Source of the DNA: Vandiemenella viatica
Taxonomy: Eukaryota; Arthropoda; Insecta; Orthoptera; Morabidae
Direction: 5' to 3'
Assembly (NCBI GenBank): GCA_031002005.1
Contig: CM061920.1
Coordinates: forward strand, 115,620,095 to 115,684,094
DNA length: 64,000 nucleotides
Shown here: piece by piece, positions 32,745-43,309 of the stretch
Layout of the letters: the number at the start of each line of letters is the position of its first letter
How positions within the stretch are numbered: position 1 is the first letter of the stretch
The notes under the pieces: generated by a model
What the model saw: only the letters and a program-made list of their open reading frames with translations
Told to the model about the DNA's origin: nothing
The model's database searches: none
Made by a program: the position numbers and the translations under genes

Positions 32745-34569
32745 ATGGATCAGAGGAGAAGGTACAAAAACGCTCAGGATGAAGCAGGAAGAGAGCAATA
32801 CAGGCAATTTAGTAATCAAATAAACAGGAAATGCAAAAAAGCAAAAGAAAAATGGCTAGAAGAAAAGTGTGAAGAAGTAGAAAAGGAAATGGTCGTAGGT
32901 AAAGTAGATGTTGCATATAGAAAGATAAAACAGAATTATGGAGAAATGAAGAAAAGAGGTGTGAACATTAAACCAGCCGATGGGAAACCTCTTTTAAGCT
33001 CAGACGATAGAGCTAACCGGTGGAAGGAATACATCCAGAAACTGTATGATGAGGACGACTTGAACAATAGCGTGATGGGTAAGGAAGACGATGTTAACAT
33101 AGATGACTTAAGAGATGCTGTTTTAAGGACAGAATGTAATAGAGCTCTGAATGACTTGAAAGCAAATAAGGCATTTGGAATTAATGAGATCGAAAGATTA
33201 TTAAAGCTGATATGCAAAAGTTATGAAACAGGAGAAATTCTAACTGATTTTAATAAAAACATCATTTCACACTTCCAAAGAAAGCACAAGCCGACAAATA
33301 TGAAAATTATCGCACCATTAGTCTAACATCACATGCTTCAAAATTACTGACCAGAATAATATACACAAGAATGGAAAGGGTAGTAGAAGACATAGAAGGT
33401 GAAAATCAGTTTGGGTTTAGGAAAAATCGCGGTACAAGGGAAGCAATTCTGGCTTTAAGATTAATACTGGAAGGACGGATCAAGAAAAACAAACATACTT
33501 TAATGGCATTTATCGATTTAGAAAAAGCTTTTGATAATGTTAGGTGGGAAAAGCTGTTCAAAGTTGTAAATAAGTCAGGTCTAGAATATCGAGATAGAAG
33601 AATACTTTATAAACTATATAAGATTCAAGTGGCTGTAATAAAAGTAGAGAATCATGAGAAGCAAACATCAGTTAAAAAGGGCATCTCTCCCCGTTAATAT
33701 TCAACTTGTATGTAGAGGAAGCAATAAAGAAAGTAAAAGAAAAATTTCCATGTGGCATAACTGTTCAGGGGAAAAATCAAAAAAAAATCAGTAAGCTACA
33801 ATTTGCTGATGACATTGTCTTGTTAGCAGAAAGGGCTGAGGATATTGAGAAATTACTGAATGGCATGAACAAAAAACTGGAGGAACATTTTGGACTGAAT
33901 ATAAATCAAAGCCAAATTATAGTGATAAAATGTAGCAGAAATGATACCAATCACATTATATTAAATATCAAAATAGTATTGGATGCAATTGAAGAAGTAA
34001 ATGAATTCTGTTACTTGGGAAGCAAAATTACAACCGATGGCTGAAGCAGGAATGATGTTAAAAGCAGAATAGCACTATCAAAAAGTGCTTCATGAAAAAG
34101 AGAAACCTTTTAGTTTCAAATATTGATCTAGCAATTAGAAAAAAACTTTTCAAAACTCTATGTGTGGGGCACAGCACTTTACGGTAGCGAAAAATGGACT
34201 TTAGGAATACCAGAAAGAAGGAAAATTGAAGCATTTTAAATGTGGTGCTACAGAAGAATGCTGAAAATTAAGTGGACCGACAAAGTAAGAAATGAACGAG
34301 TTTTGAAAATGATGGGTGAGGAAAGAAGTTTGTGGAAGAAGCTTACAGATAGAAGAGACAGGATGGTGGGTCATATTTTGAGACATGCTAGATTGGTTAA
34401 TTTGCTGGTGGAGGGAACAGTCGAAGGTAAGAACTGTAGAGGAAGACTGAGATTAGAATATATGAAGCAGATAATTGAGGACGTGGGATGTGAGGGATAT
34501 GTAAAGATGAAGAGGTTATCACAAGATAGGAAGGGATGGAGGATTGCATCAAGCCAATCGAAAGACTGA
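32745..34569 (+). pseudogene. LINE reverse transcriptase and C-terminal domain
   Basis: The linker frame 32745-33326 is Lys/Glu-rich and ends in early RT motifs (DLKANKAFGINEI). RT motifs continue in 33371-33697 with FGFRKNRGTREAIL and FIDLEKAFDNVRWE, then in 33706-34044 with KLQFADDIVLLAE, an intact FADD active site. The C-terminal domain 34240-34569 reads MLKIKWTDKVRNERVL and GHILRHARL, a tail common to these LINEs. The enzyme would reverse-transcribe its own RNA at the nicked site. Frameshifts at about 33330, 33700 and 34045-34240 make it a pseudogene, though the motifs are well kept. Confidence 0.88.
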
Positions 34570-34599
34570 TGAGAACCAAAAAAAAAATGACAAAAATTG

Positions 34600-35205
34600 C
34601 ATGTGGATTTTCGGCGTCTCAGATGTGGTTGTTTTGGCTATTAAAACACCCCTCGCTGGTAAAGCACGCCTCATCCATCCACAGCAGGTTCCTTTCAAAG
34701 TTTAGATAATAGTCATTACATTGCTGCAGGTACCACTGTGAAAACTGAACTCGAAGTGGAATATCATCTTCCTCCAAATCTTGGACCTTTTGAATGTGAA
34801 ATGGATGTAACCCTTCATGGTGAAGGACATCCAAAACAGTGGCATGTGAGGGCTGGTAATTAAAAAACAACAAAAATCACCATATTGAAAGGCTGCATTT
34901 ACTCGGAGAACTTGAGGGATTTCTTAGATTGTACGTACCTGCAATGCGTTGGCAATGACCCTAGATCTTGTCCTCGGATTATCAGCAATTATTTCCAGGA
35001 CGTTGTCTTCAAATCCCACACTCCGCACGAACTGATTTCGTCCGGCATTGGGCCCATGGATAGCAATAATTCCCGTCTTCCTCAACCTTCTGTCAACCAA
35101 CACAAAATTGTTGGCCGATGGAATCACACAGTTAGGAAATAGAGCTGTGTAAATCCTAACTGCATCAGCCCTGTTTTGTCCAGCTACGCCATACGCTAAA
35201 TGCAT
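34600..35205 (-). pseudogene. Transposase of the long-TIR element, N-terminal half
   Basis: The frame starting at 35205 (MHLAYGVAGQNRADAVRIY) is the helix-turn-helix DNA-binding part, with NPRTRSRVIANAL near its end. After a break, 34619-34873 reads VQDLEEDDIPLRVQFSQWY and LLWMDEACFTSEGCFNSQNN, which contains the first catalytic Asp of the DDE/D core (MDEA). Reading is cut by the LINE insertion at about 34600. The length and order match IS630/Tc1-type transposases that are common in insects. Confidence 0.82.
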
Positions 35206-35304
35206 ATCGGCATAGCGTACTGCTCAAATGAAAACTGATGATGTTGCATGATGACACTGTCTTTTTTGGTAAGATGTGTTCGACTGTGAGACTTCCTCTG
35301 TCAT

Positions 35305-35712
35305 GGTCCTACAGCCCCACCACCGACTTCCCGGAAAATGTCACGGATTACCGATTCATTCCGATTACCAACAAACAGTCCGCCCCAGTGGCTTCAAAAA
35401 ACAAAGAAATTGTAGTGCCTTGGCAGCATAGATGGTAAGACTCTAAAACTGAATGTTGCGGTTTCGATCCGCGCTTCTGAAGAGTTTTCCTTTTCACTTT
35501 CTTTGGCAGTTCCATGCCTCGAGTATACTTGGTAACACTGACTGTGGAAAGCTGTTTGAATTCGCCCGTGTGGCGCTCTTATTGGCCAACTTTAGCTGGG
35601 GATAATTCAGAATCAGTACAACGTTCACTAGATTTTTTTTAAATTTATTTATTTAGTGCAACGTCCCCAACACTGCCCTTACCCGCCGATCAGTGAATTT
35701 CTGACCATCTTG
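35305..35712 (-). repeat. Right long terminal inverted repeat
   Basis: It is the inverted partner of 29997-30400. On the plus strand, 35419-35480 reads like a tRNA head (GCCTTGGCAGCATAGATGG, later GGTTTCGATCC), which matches the tRNA-like part of the left arm. Confidence 0.85.
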
Positions 35713-35714
35713 TA

Positions 35715-37920
35715 TAAAATACATTTAAATACAATCACAAATGTTTAATCAGTCTTTAACTCAGCATTTCAGCTCAAAAAGAAGACAGAAATAAAAATAT
35801 GACTTGTCCTAAAGATCCGAACCGTAGTAATCAAGCTTCAAGTAGTTGTTTTACAATCACCTATGGGGTGACTCTATCTGTAACCACTGCTTGGATCTGC
35901 CAGCAACAGCCACCCAATCAATTTATCGGTCTTCACGTGCTGTTGTCCAGCTGTATGGGCCTGTGTCTGCTCTTGGAGTATTAGAGCTTTCTTTTATCAC
36001 TGTGTTAGGGTCGAAGCGCATACCGGGGCAGGTATCGGCTTGTACACCTAAACTTGAAGTCATCCAAAATGTTGTCAAAAGTTCGGAAAAAGTTCTATAA
36101 CCGTGGAAACCTTGTAAAATGCTAACTGTAATGATTACATCGGCCGCCACTTACAGATTAACCTCCTGTAAGAAAGGTACTAAGTTAGAAATGAAAGTCT
36201 ATGTCCGGATCACTGAAGAATATATTCTTAAAAATTTTCACAGAATTTACAAAAAGTCACAGTTAGCAATGGCAATCGGAGAAAATCATTTGCCGAAGAT
36301 CACAAGTCATGAAACTGAACAGACCGCACCACCCCGAATGAAATTGAAAGTTCACATCTATGAACACATGTCGGAAAGATTTAGACTTTAGAGGATGCCC
36401 CGCCTGTTTAGTAATGGCGTCCGGCAGCCATGCTGCCCGAATCCTGACTACCCATCAGCCACCACGAGCCGGTGCCGGTCTTGCTTAAACTCGCCTAACA
36501 AAGTACTACATCCGAACCCGACCAGATACTTCAGCTAAGTGCGAAAAAAAACCATGCCCGGGTCACTTTTATCAAAATGGCCGACTGAACTAGACAATAG
36601 TCTATCTAGAAACAAGAATCGTTAACTACAAACTACCAGAAAATCACAAGATGAAGAGCGTAACGAGACAAGTGTAGTGATGTGATTGGTTTTGTTTTTA
36701 GAGCTTCCAGACCGGTGTAAATGAATTTTGAAAGTTGGTTAATTTAAAAGCACATTTGTTTCGAGTATTGCGATACGTCATCGTACGTCACATCCGAAAT
36801 ATGGATTTGGAAAATTTTAAAATATCAAGTTAAAACTACTTTCAAAGTGTTCCCCAGCTCCTGCTGAGTTCAGTGGTGTAAAAATCTTTTAAATCGGTTA
36901 AGGCTATCAGAAGTTATAGAATTTCTAAATTTTACTGGTTTCCTGGATGGTGCAACCGATACTTCAATTTTTTATTTAAAGGCAGTTGTGGCCTGAAACT
37001 AAATTTAAATCGTACCTTTATTTAATTTAAGTACTTTAGAAAAGTTTTTAGTTCGTGAAATATGTTAGTCAGAGAGTAATTCAATTTCCAAATCGGCTTC
37101 TACGACGTCATTGAAAAAGTGGACTTTTATTTATTTATAACTTCTTTTTATTAGTTGTTGGTTATCGGAAACTTAAATAATATTGACTGACCGGTTATTT
37201 TGCTTGGTTAAATCTACTTTTAAAGCTCTGAAATTACTTAGATGTGCTGGAATTAAATATTGAGCTCACTCCATGTGGTAGTGCTTTAAAAATCATATTT
37301 ACTGCTTTAAATTAGTCTGGAACTGCGAGTTATTAGTGAATTTAAAATCAGATGGTGAAATTATAATTATTAAGGCGCTTTACAGTGGTCAATTATGTGG
37401 AATATTAGTGAGATGGTTGTGTAGCCAAACCTGTTTACTTTACTTCAGGATTATTATGGATTACGCTCATTTAGGTAAGTTTATGGTTTCTATTTTACTA
37501 GAAACTTCTTATTTATGGTTGTTATGTGTTGTTTATTTACTTTTCTGAACTTAAAGTGTTGTTATCTCGATTTCAAACTATGGTATCTTGTACTGAATGT
37601 TAACCTCAAACTTCGTTGGATTTTGACTGAATATCGAAAATAGAGAGCAAGGTAGCTTACAACTGTGTAACAAGTCTGTATACTGACATTCCATTATTCT
37701 ACGGCCAAACGTTCGGGAGATTTCACAATATGAAGCACCCTCGGCCCGCTCACGTCCACACTGGTCCGTAGCACGGCCGTGTGATGGATGGGTTCCTTCA
37801 CGGCCTTCAGTCTCCTTTAACGAATACAGTTGGTTGTTTCATGGAATTAATCTTAAAAAATTACATTAAGAGTGACTTGTGATCATAACTGGGGCTACCA
37901 CCCATATATCATTATAGACT
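35715..37920. other. Interior of the hAT composite, no clear gene
   Basis: Frames at 35799-36391 have no recognisable domain. A GC-richer patch at 36400-36570 precedes about 900 bp of AT-rich sequence. At 37456-37474 an ATG reads MDYAHL and is followed by a strong splice-donor match GTAAGT (37475-37480), mirroring 3776-3800. Nothing else is supported. Confidence 0.4.
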
Positions 37921-40525
37921 ACTGTACCGGTACTTTATTTTGAGTAGGTGTACTTTATAATCTATGAAAGTAATAAAGAATGTTAAAATCATTTTTTTCC
38001 CCCTGATTCCTGTTATAACCTCACTGTTTGATCTTTAGTGCACAAAAATTGTAATCCAGTGCGGTTTTTAAAAAACGATTGTCACACTGTACTGAATTGA
38101 AAGATTCTCGTGAATCTCTACATAGTCACAATGAAATGTCAAGCATCTCTAACTTCAAATTTAACATGTTTATTTTGGTTGAGGTTACTTTCGATTCACT
38201 CTTTTGTTCTAACATAAAACAATAAGATTATTATACATTTTAATTTAAATACAGACTGCAAAGATTTTGTAATAAATAATAATAATAGTTTCATGTGATC
38301 TAAAAATTCAAGTCACAGAGCTTCTTATCAGGCAAGCAGTACACCTCTATTGTTCTCACTTAATTTTGAAAAGGAGACCTATAGATTAACGAGAAATTCA
38401 AACAACGGCGTGTCCTAACATCTTAGCATTAAAAAATCAAAGCTTTGCCAGAGGTCAATTTTAAGACCCATAAAAATTACAGCTGAGACAGGGATCTGAA
38501 CCAGGTACTTCCAGTACCCCAATTGTATGCCCTATCCATCTGAGTCAAGAGATAAATCTGGATGTCCTGAATAATAAATATTCAAACATATTAAACGTAC
38601 TTTTTGTACATAATTTATTTTTGTAATCCCAAAACACGAACATACTTTTATATGATTGAATACACAATTTTCATTACTTCTAGATTCAAATGCTTGTGGC
38701 ATGTGATTTGGGTGTGGAAGGTTCCCGGTTCAAAATCCAGGTGTCAGATGAAAATTTTACGGGCCTTAAAAATCAACCTTCACCTCTGGCAAAGCTTCGA
38801 TTTATTAATGTGAACATGTAAGGACACTACCTATATTTTACGAAAATCTGATTAACCTGAAGTGATGCTGAAAAAAATGACATTTTTCTCAAACAATTAG
38901 TAACACTAAAACAATATTTAGTCATAAACGACCAGAAATTTCGAAACTCTTTATATACACTTCTCCATATCGACCAGCCCAACACCAGCCCACACCGTCA
39001 AAAAATAAGCCAAACTAATCACGGCCAACCCACAGCTTAGTGTCTGCCGACACGCGGTGTCGTTTGATCTCACTTCAGTCGAGTGAGCGACAACAATAAG
39101 AAAAGTCTCATTGCGGTGATGGTGTGGGCTCGGCTCGGTCTATTGTGGCCCGACCTTAATTCTGATATTATTACATATAAAATTTTCAATTTTTAATAAT
39201 TTAATACTCTTCATGTGGGGATACCTGGGGCCAAATTTCATTTATTTATCACAACACCGTTTGGGGGTGATAGTTTCAGGGAATCAGTGTTGGAGATGAA
39301 GGTAAGTTTGTCACCCTAGTTTATAGAGTACTGTACTTTATTTTGCACAGTTTTGATATGAAAGTACATTAAAATACTTTTTTATCTGATTCACTTTATT
39401 GCCTGACTGGTTGATCTTTTAAGTTCTAAGATAATATCCCAATGCAGTATTAACAAATCATCACCACACTGTACGGGAATGAAAGATTCTCGCATGTTTT
39501 AACGCAATCACAATGAAATGTCAATCGCTTCGCACTTGACGTGTTTGTTTTGTTTCAGGTTCTTTTCAATTCATTCAATATTTTTTGTTAGTAAAGAATG
39601 AGATTACAACATATTTTAATTTAATTGTAGATTGTAAAGATTTTGTATAAAAAAAACAATATTGTCATGTTTCAAAGTTCTAGTCAAATAGTTTCTTTTT
39701 GGCAAACTCTCTGTGGACCTACATCGTAGTCACCTAACTTGAAAAGGAGACCTACAGACCTACAGATTAACATGAAATTCGATCCATGGAGTGTCCTAGA
39801 ATCTTCGCATAAACAGATAAAAGTTTTAAGTCTCACAAAAATTATAGTTGAGGCTGGGAATTTGAACCGGAGCCTTCAGTACCCAAATCGTATGCAGTAA
39901 TCATTTGATTCACCATACTGAATGTAGGTGTGATGAAAAATAAGTTTTCAAATATGATAAAATGAACATTTTTTCCGTACCATCTATTTTTGATATCCAA
40001 AAAGACGAATCTACTTTTATGTGTTTGAATATATATTTTTCAGTACTTCTAGATTAGTCTGTTGACTGAGATGTTTATGGCGTGTGATTCGGGTGTGGGA
40101 GGTCCCTGTTTCAAATGCAGATCTCAGCTGCAATTTTTGTGTCTCTTAAAATTGATCTTTAACCCTGGCAAAGCTTTGATTTTTTTATTGCGAAGATACT
40201 AAAACTCTTCTTACATTTTACAAACATCTGATGAACATGGAAAAGAGGTTGATGAAAAAAAGACACTGATTTAAGGCAAACAATAATATGAAAACAACAT
40301 TTGGTCTTAAGGGAAGGGAATTTTCCTAAATCTCTTTATGTGCCTCTCCACATCCAATAGGCAGACACTGGTCCACACCATCAAAACATAATCCAATCGA
40401 ATGGGGCTGGATGTCTGCCGAGTGTCAGACGACACGCCATGTCCTTTGAAGAAACATCAATCGAGTGAGCGCCAACAGTAAGAAACGTGTTGGTGCGGTG
40501 ACGGTTCGGAGCAGAATCTGGCAAG
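37920..40525 (+). repeat. Tandem duplication, ~1.38-kb unit, two copies
   Basis: Copy A (about 37920-39170) and copy B (about 39300-40525) align with a constant shift near 1,382 bp. For example, GAAAGATTCTCG occurs at 38099 and 39480, and CGAGTGAGCG(A/C)CAACA at 39080 and 40462. The copies are diverged by many substitutions, so the duplication is not recent. No protein is encoded. Each unit contains an inverted pair of about 150-180 bp. Confidence 0.82.
38384..38865. repeat. Inverted arms within copy A
   Basis: The left arm (about 38384-38560, with AAAGCTTTGCCAGAGGTCAA) and right arm (about 38690-38865, with ACCTCTGGCAAAGCTTCGAT) are inverted relatives. Both carry B-box-like sequence (rc GGTTCAGATCC; GGTTCAAAATCC), so each arm may be a tRNA-derived SINE. 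The equivalent arms in copy B are near 39770-39900 and 40060-40215. Confidence 0.65.
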
Positions 40526-40540
40526 TTAGGCCCAATCTTC

Positions 40541-42197
40541 AGAGGAGTTAAAGAGACGCACGGGAGAAGCCAGACGCCAGAATTCGGAGACGCGAGCAGA
40601 CGCCAGACGCAGACGAGATGCTAGACAGCGCTTTGGAGACCATGGTGAATGGACGCAAAGCGAAGAAAGCAGCGGCAAGGAAAGCAGCGGTGAGAGAGAG
40701 AGCAGCCAAGATGGAGGTCTTCGAAGAAATAAAACCTCCATACCGACGGATGCCAGTGGAGATGCGGTCAGAAGCTTACAAGAGCTTCTCCTATGAAGAT
40801 CTGACGCGCGTCGACCACAACAACGTCACTCTCATCGCAGAACGGATGGGTAAATTCACTTCGTCCACCCGCTCTCCAACATCTAAAAAAGCAAACGTCA
40901 GACGCACGCCGACAGAAGATGCTGTCATGGACGCCAGCCTTCCAGCAACACCACCACCACTGCTTACGGAGGAGGAGGAAGGAATGCAGACACCATGTCG
41001 GTGGACACAGTGGCTGCATTCAGCGATGAAGATACCGGCGAGGCAGCTATTGAAATAGGCCCCGTACTGCCCATCACAGTACACCACGACGGCAACTGGA
41101 TGTCGTATTGCGAGCTACTACGCCGCAATACGACACTCCCCTTCATGTGCTGGCCAGGCAGCAACGGGGTATGGCTCTGTTTGTTGTGCCCCAGCGACCT
41201 GAGGGCCATGGAGGAGCAGTTGCGCAGTGATGGCATCACTTACAAGACCGATGAACGACGTGGGAGACAACAGAAGCTGGTAGTCCGTGGACTTCCGGTC
41301 GACACAGAGGTGGAAGTCGTCGCCTCTGAACTTGCCAGCCAAGACATGGAGGCAAGCCACGTCTACCAGATGCGGCGAACGGGCACAGAGGAAAAGATTC
41401 CTCTGTACACGTTCAAGACAAGCAGCAACACTGCCGCACTGCAGGAAGTAAGGTTCTGGCGGGGAAACCCGTCAGAATCGAGAAGAAAAGACCACCACCA
41501 CCGGACTTCGTCCAATGTTTGAACTGTCAGGGCTACCAACATCTGTCCTGGCAGTGTACCAAGCCCACCAGATGTTTAAGATGCGGCGAAGGACATCGCG
41601 TGGCCGAATGTCCAAGCCCGCGGCACCAAACCTGGTGTTGCAATTGTGAGGCGGCTGGACACACGGCAGCATACGGCAGCTGTCCCACGCGCCTGACGCT
41701 GCCCGGCACCAACCGGAAGCAGCAACATACGAGGCCCGCACCCGGCTGGCACTGTAGTGGACCGACACCGCCCGCCAGCACCAGCACCAGTCAACCACCA
41801 GCAGCCAAGGCGAGAGGGTCGCACAAGCTGCCCCCGCCTCCCGCAGCAGATACGTCGGCCGCTGCTTTGCATCAGCTGGCGCAAGCAGTGACCGACGCCA
41901 TTCAGCAAATCCCGGAGACGGTCGCGGCAGCGACTGCACACGCAGTCGCAACCGCAGCTAAGCAACACCAACAACCGATGGGGCAGACGTCGCCGTAAGG
42001 CAACAGCAGCCCAATCGAGATAAGCCTACACCTATGGACCAACAATGCTCCAACAGAAACGACAAAACAAAAAAGCAAAAACACAGCCACAAAAAGCAAT
42101 GAAGGAAGGTGATGCCGAATAGGCAAGTACTTCCTAAAACGAATTTCCTTGCCTAGGGGCAAGGGAAGAATGATGGAGCCTGATGAGAGGAGTTAAA
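40541..42197 (+). mobile_element. ORF1-only Jockey-type retroposon with 12-bp target duplication
   Basis: AGAGGAGTTAAA occurs at 40541-40552 and again at 42186-42197, bracketing a 1.63-kb GC-rich insert (40553-42185). The insert has a short leader, a broken ORF1 and a ~190-bp 3' part with no ORF2. The insert therefore looks like a complete retroposition of an RNA that lacked the reverse transcriptase gene. The 3' end has no poly-A and ends AGCCTGATG. The base composition differs sharply from the AT-rich surroundings. It sits in copy B of the 1.38-kb duplication. Confidence 0.75.
40618..41998 (+). pseudogene. Jockey-type ORF1 (Gag) with PRE_C2HC and CCHC knuckles
   Basis: ORF1 opens at 40618 (MLDSALETMVNG) and is basic at first, with a Lys/Ala/Arg-rich helix. 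After a frameshift near 40985 it continues in 40995-41522 with VHHDGNWMSYCELLRR and the PRE_C2HC-like segment KLVVRGLPVDTEVEVV. A second frameshift near 41455 leads into 41519-41998, where three zinc knuckles follow: CLNCQGYQHLSWQC, CLRCGEGHRVAEC and CCNCEAAGHTAAYGSC. The tail is rich in Pro, Ala, Thr and Gln. This protein binds the element's RNA. Two single-base-type shifts are the only visible damage. Confidence 0.88.
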
Positions 42198-42585
42198 ATT
42201 AGTCTAAAACCACTTTCAATCACCGGTGAGCAACATGTGGCTAAAATCTTGCCATATTGACTATTGAACAAGAGTAACTCAAATTGTTAATTTTGAACAT
42301 GTGATTTACGAGTTTGCAGCTGTTAAAGCTAGAAAGAGGAAATTGTGTAAGAACTTGTTTTTAGTTTATTTGTGTATCTTTTAAATCTTGTTAATATTAC
42401 AATTTTTTACAAACTATTATTTTTGAATTACAATAAATGTTTGTTTAATTATGTTTTAATAATAACATATTTTATACTTACAAAATGATATATTTTACTT
42501 AAAGTTGAATTTAAGTTTTCGTGGCGTGATACCATTGATATCCACCCCGGGTGTCACCCACGCTAGCTACGCCACTGCTAAGATA

Positions 42586-43307
42586 GTATTAGTTTTACCA
42601 AATGGCGAAGTCTGTATCAACACTTCAGTTCAACAGAGGCCCTTATCTTAATTAATTAGTCTAGTTAACTAACCACTCAGATAGCTCATTACATGCCACA
42701 GTATCAAACCACGGGTTCAAAACAATTTGATATGTCTTAAATAGACTGTTTTTTCAGTGTTTTCTTGTTTCTGAATTAATCGTGTGATGTCACTCATTTT
42801 TGATATCTCATTTATTGATACTAGGAATTAATTGTGGCCACAATCAGTATATCCTCAGAATCATTGTCGAAGCTGTGGTTGTTCGTCTGGTTAACTTTCA
42901 CATCAACAGGAGATATTGTCATCAGAAAAATAAGAAAGCTACTTTCATAAGAGACTGTAGCAACAACTGATAGCAATAAAATCATTGGCATCTTTAGAAA
43001 GAATCTGTCATGTCTTTAATTGTATCTGATGTCCTTTTGTGCTATTCGAAGAGCAGTTGAGACTTTGATGTTCAAAACATAGCCTAATTTCCAAATGAAA
43101 TCCCAGGGTCATCATAAATGCACTTCCTAATGAGATTTAATTTCTTCGTCAACTGGACCTCTCGTATGCTATATAGCAGTATTAATTGGAGCATTAAGAA
43201 GCTGCATAGCAATGATCAGTAACATTAACCGTTAACCTCGGGTAACCGAAGATCTTAATATTTAGGGGTGATGTGCCCAGTGCATAGATTTTCAACAATT
43301 CCATTTT
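42586..43307. other. No recognisable gene
   Basis: Host-side sequence to the right of the hAT composite, AT-rich. No feature is supported. Confidence 0.4.
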
Positions 43308-43309
43308 TA

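Larger units (their letters stand above)
31738..34587 (+). mobile_element. RTE-like LINE, nearly full length, inside the transposase gene
   Basis: The element begins just before the endonuclease start codon and ends in an A10 tract at 34578-34587. It has only one coding region (endonuclease plus reverse transcriptase) and no separate ORF1, the RTE-type layout. The host transposase reading stops at its right edge (SQNNHI near 34620) and resumes at its left edge (FSVNIW near 31730), fixing the insertion point. I could not identify a clear target duplication. The clade is judged only by eye. Confidence 0.75.
29997..35712 (-). mobile_element. Tc1/mariner-superfamily element with ~400-bp TIRs
   Basis: The ends are CAGGGTGGTCAGATATTCAC (29997) and its inverted, slightly changed form ending ATCTTG (35712), each next to TA (29995-29996 and 35713-35714), the superfamily's target. 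The inverted similarity continues inward for about 400 bp (29997-30400 against 35305-35712), unusually long for this superfamily. A minus-strand transposase gene lies inside but is cut in two by a LINE at about 31738-34587. A tRNA-type SINE is also inserted near the left arm. The whole lies within the 16-kb hAT composite. Confidence 0.85.
26603..42577. mobile_element. 16-kb composite hAT-type transposon
   Basis: The left end AAGTGGCAGAGCTTGG (26603) is a slightly mutated form of CAGTGGCGTAGCTAGG, the terminus of the related copy at 59565. The right end GCTAGCTACGCCACTG (ending 42577) is its inverted form, with GGGTGTCACCC nearby as in the 59565 copy. The 8 bp CTAAGATA lie immediately outside both ends (26595-26602 and 42578-42585), as expected of one hAT transposition. 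I recognise no transposase of its own, so the element looks non-autonomous. About half of its length is later insertions: a MITE, a Tc1 fragment, a Tc1-like element with a LINE and a SINE inside, and an ORF1-only retroposon. The rest is non-coding. Confidence 0.75.

Noticed and set aside
35419..35480. A cellular tRNA gene
   Set aside because: The same sequence is inside both arms of a transposon TIR and the fold is imperfect. It is a tRNA-derived repeat, not a gene.
41472..41974. Minus-strand frames of 132 and 159 residues
   Set aside because: They are antisense to the GC-rich Jockey-type ORF1. The plus-strand reading has zinc knuckles.
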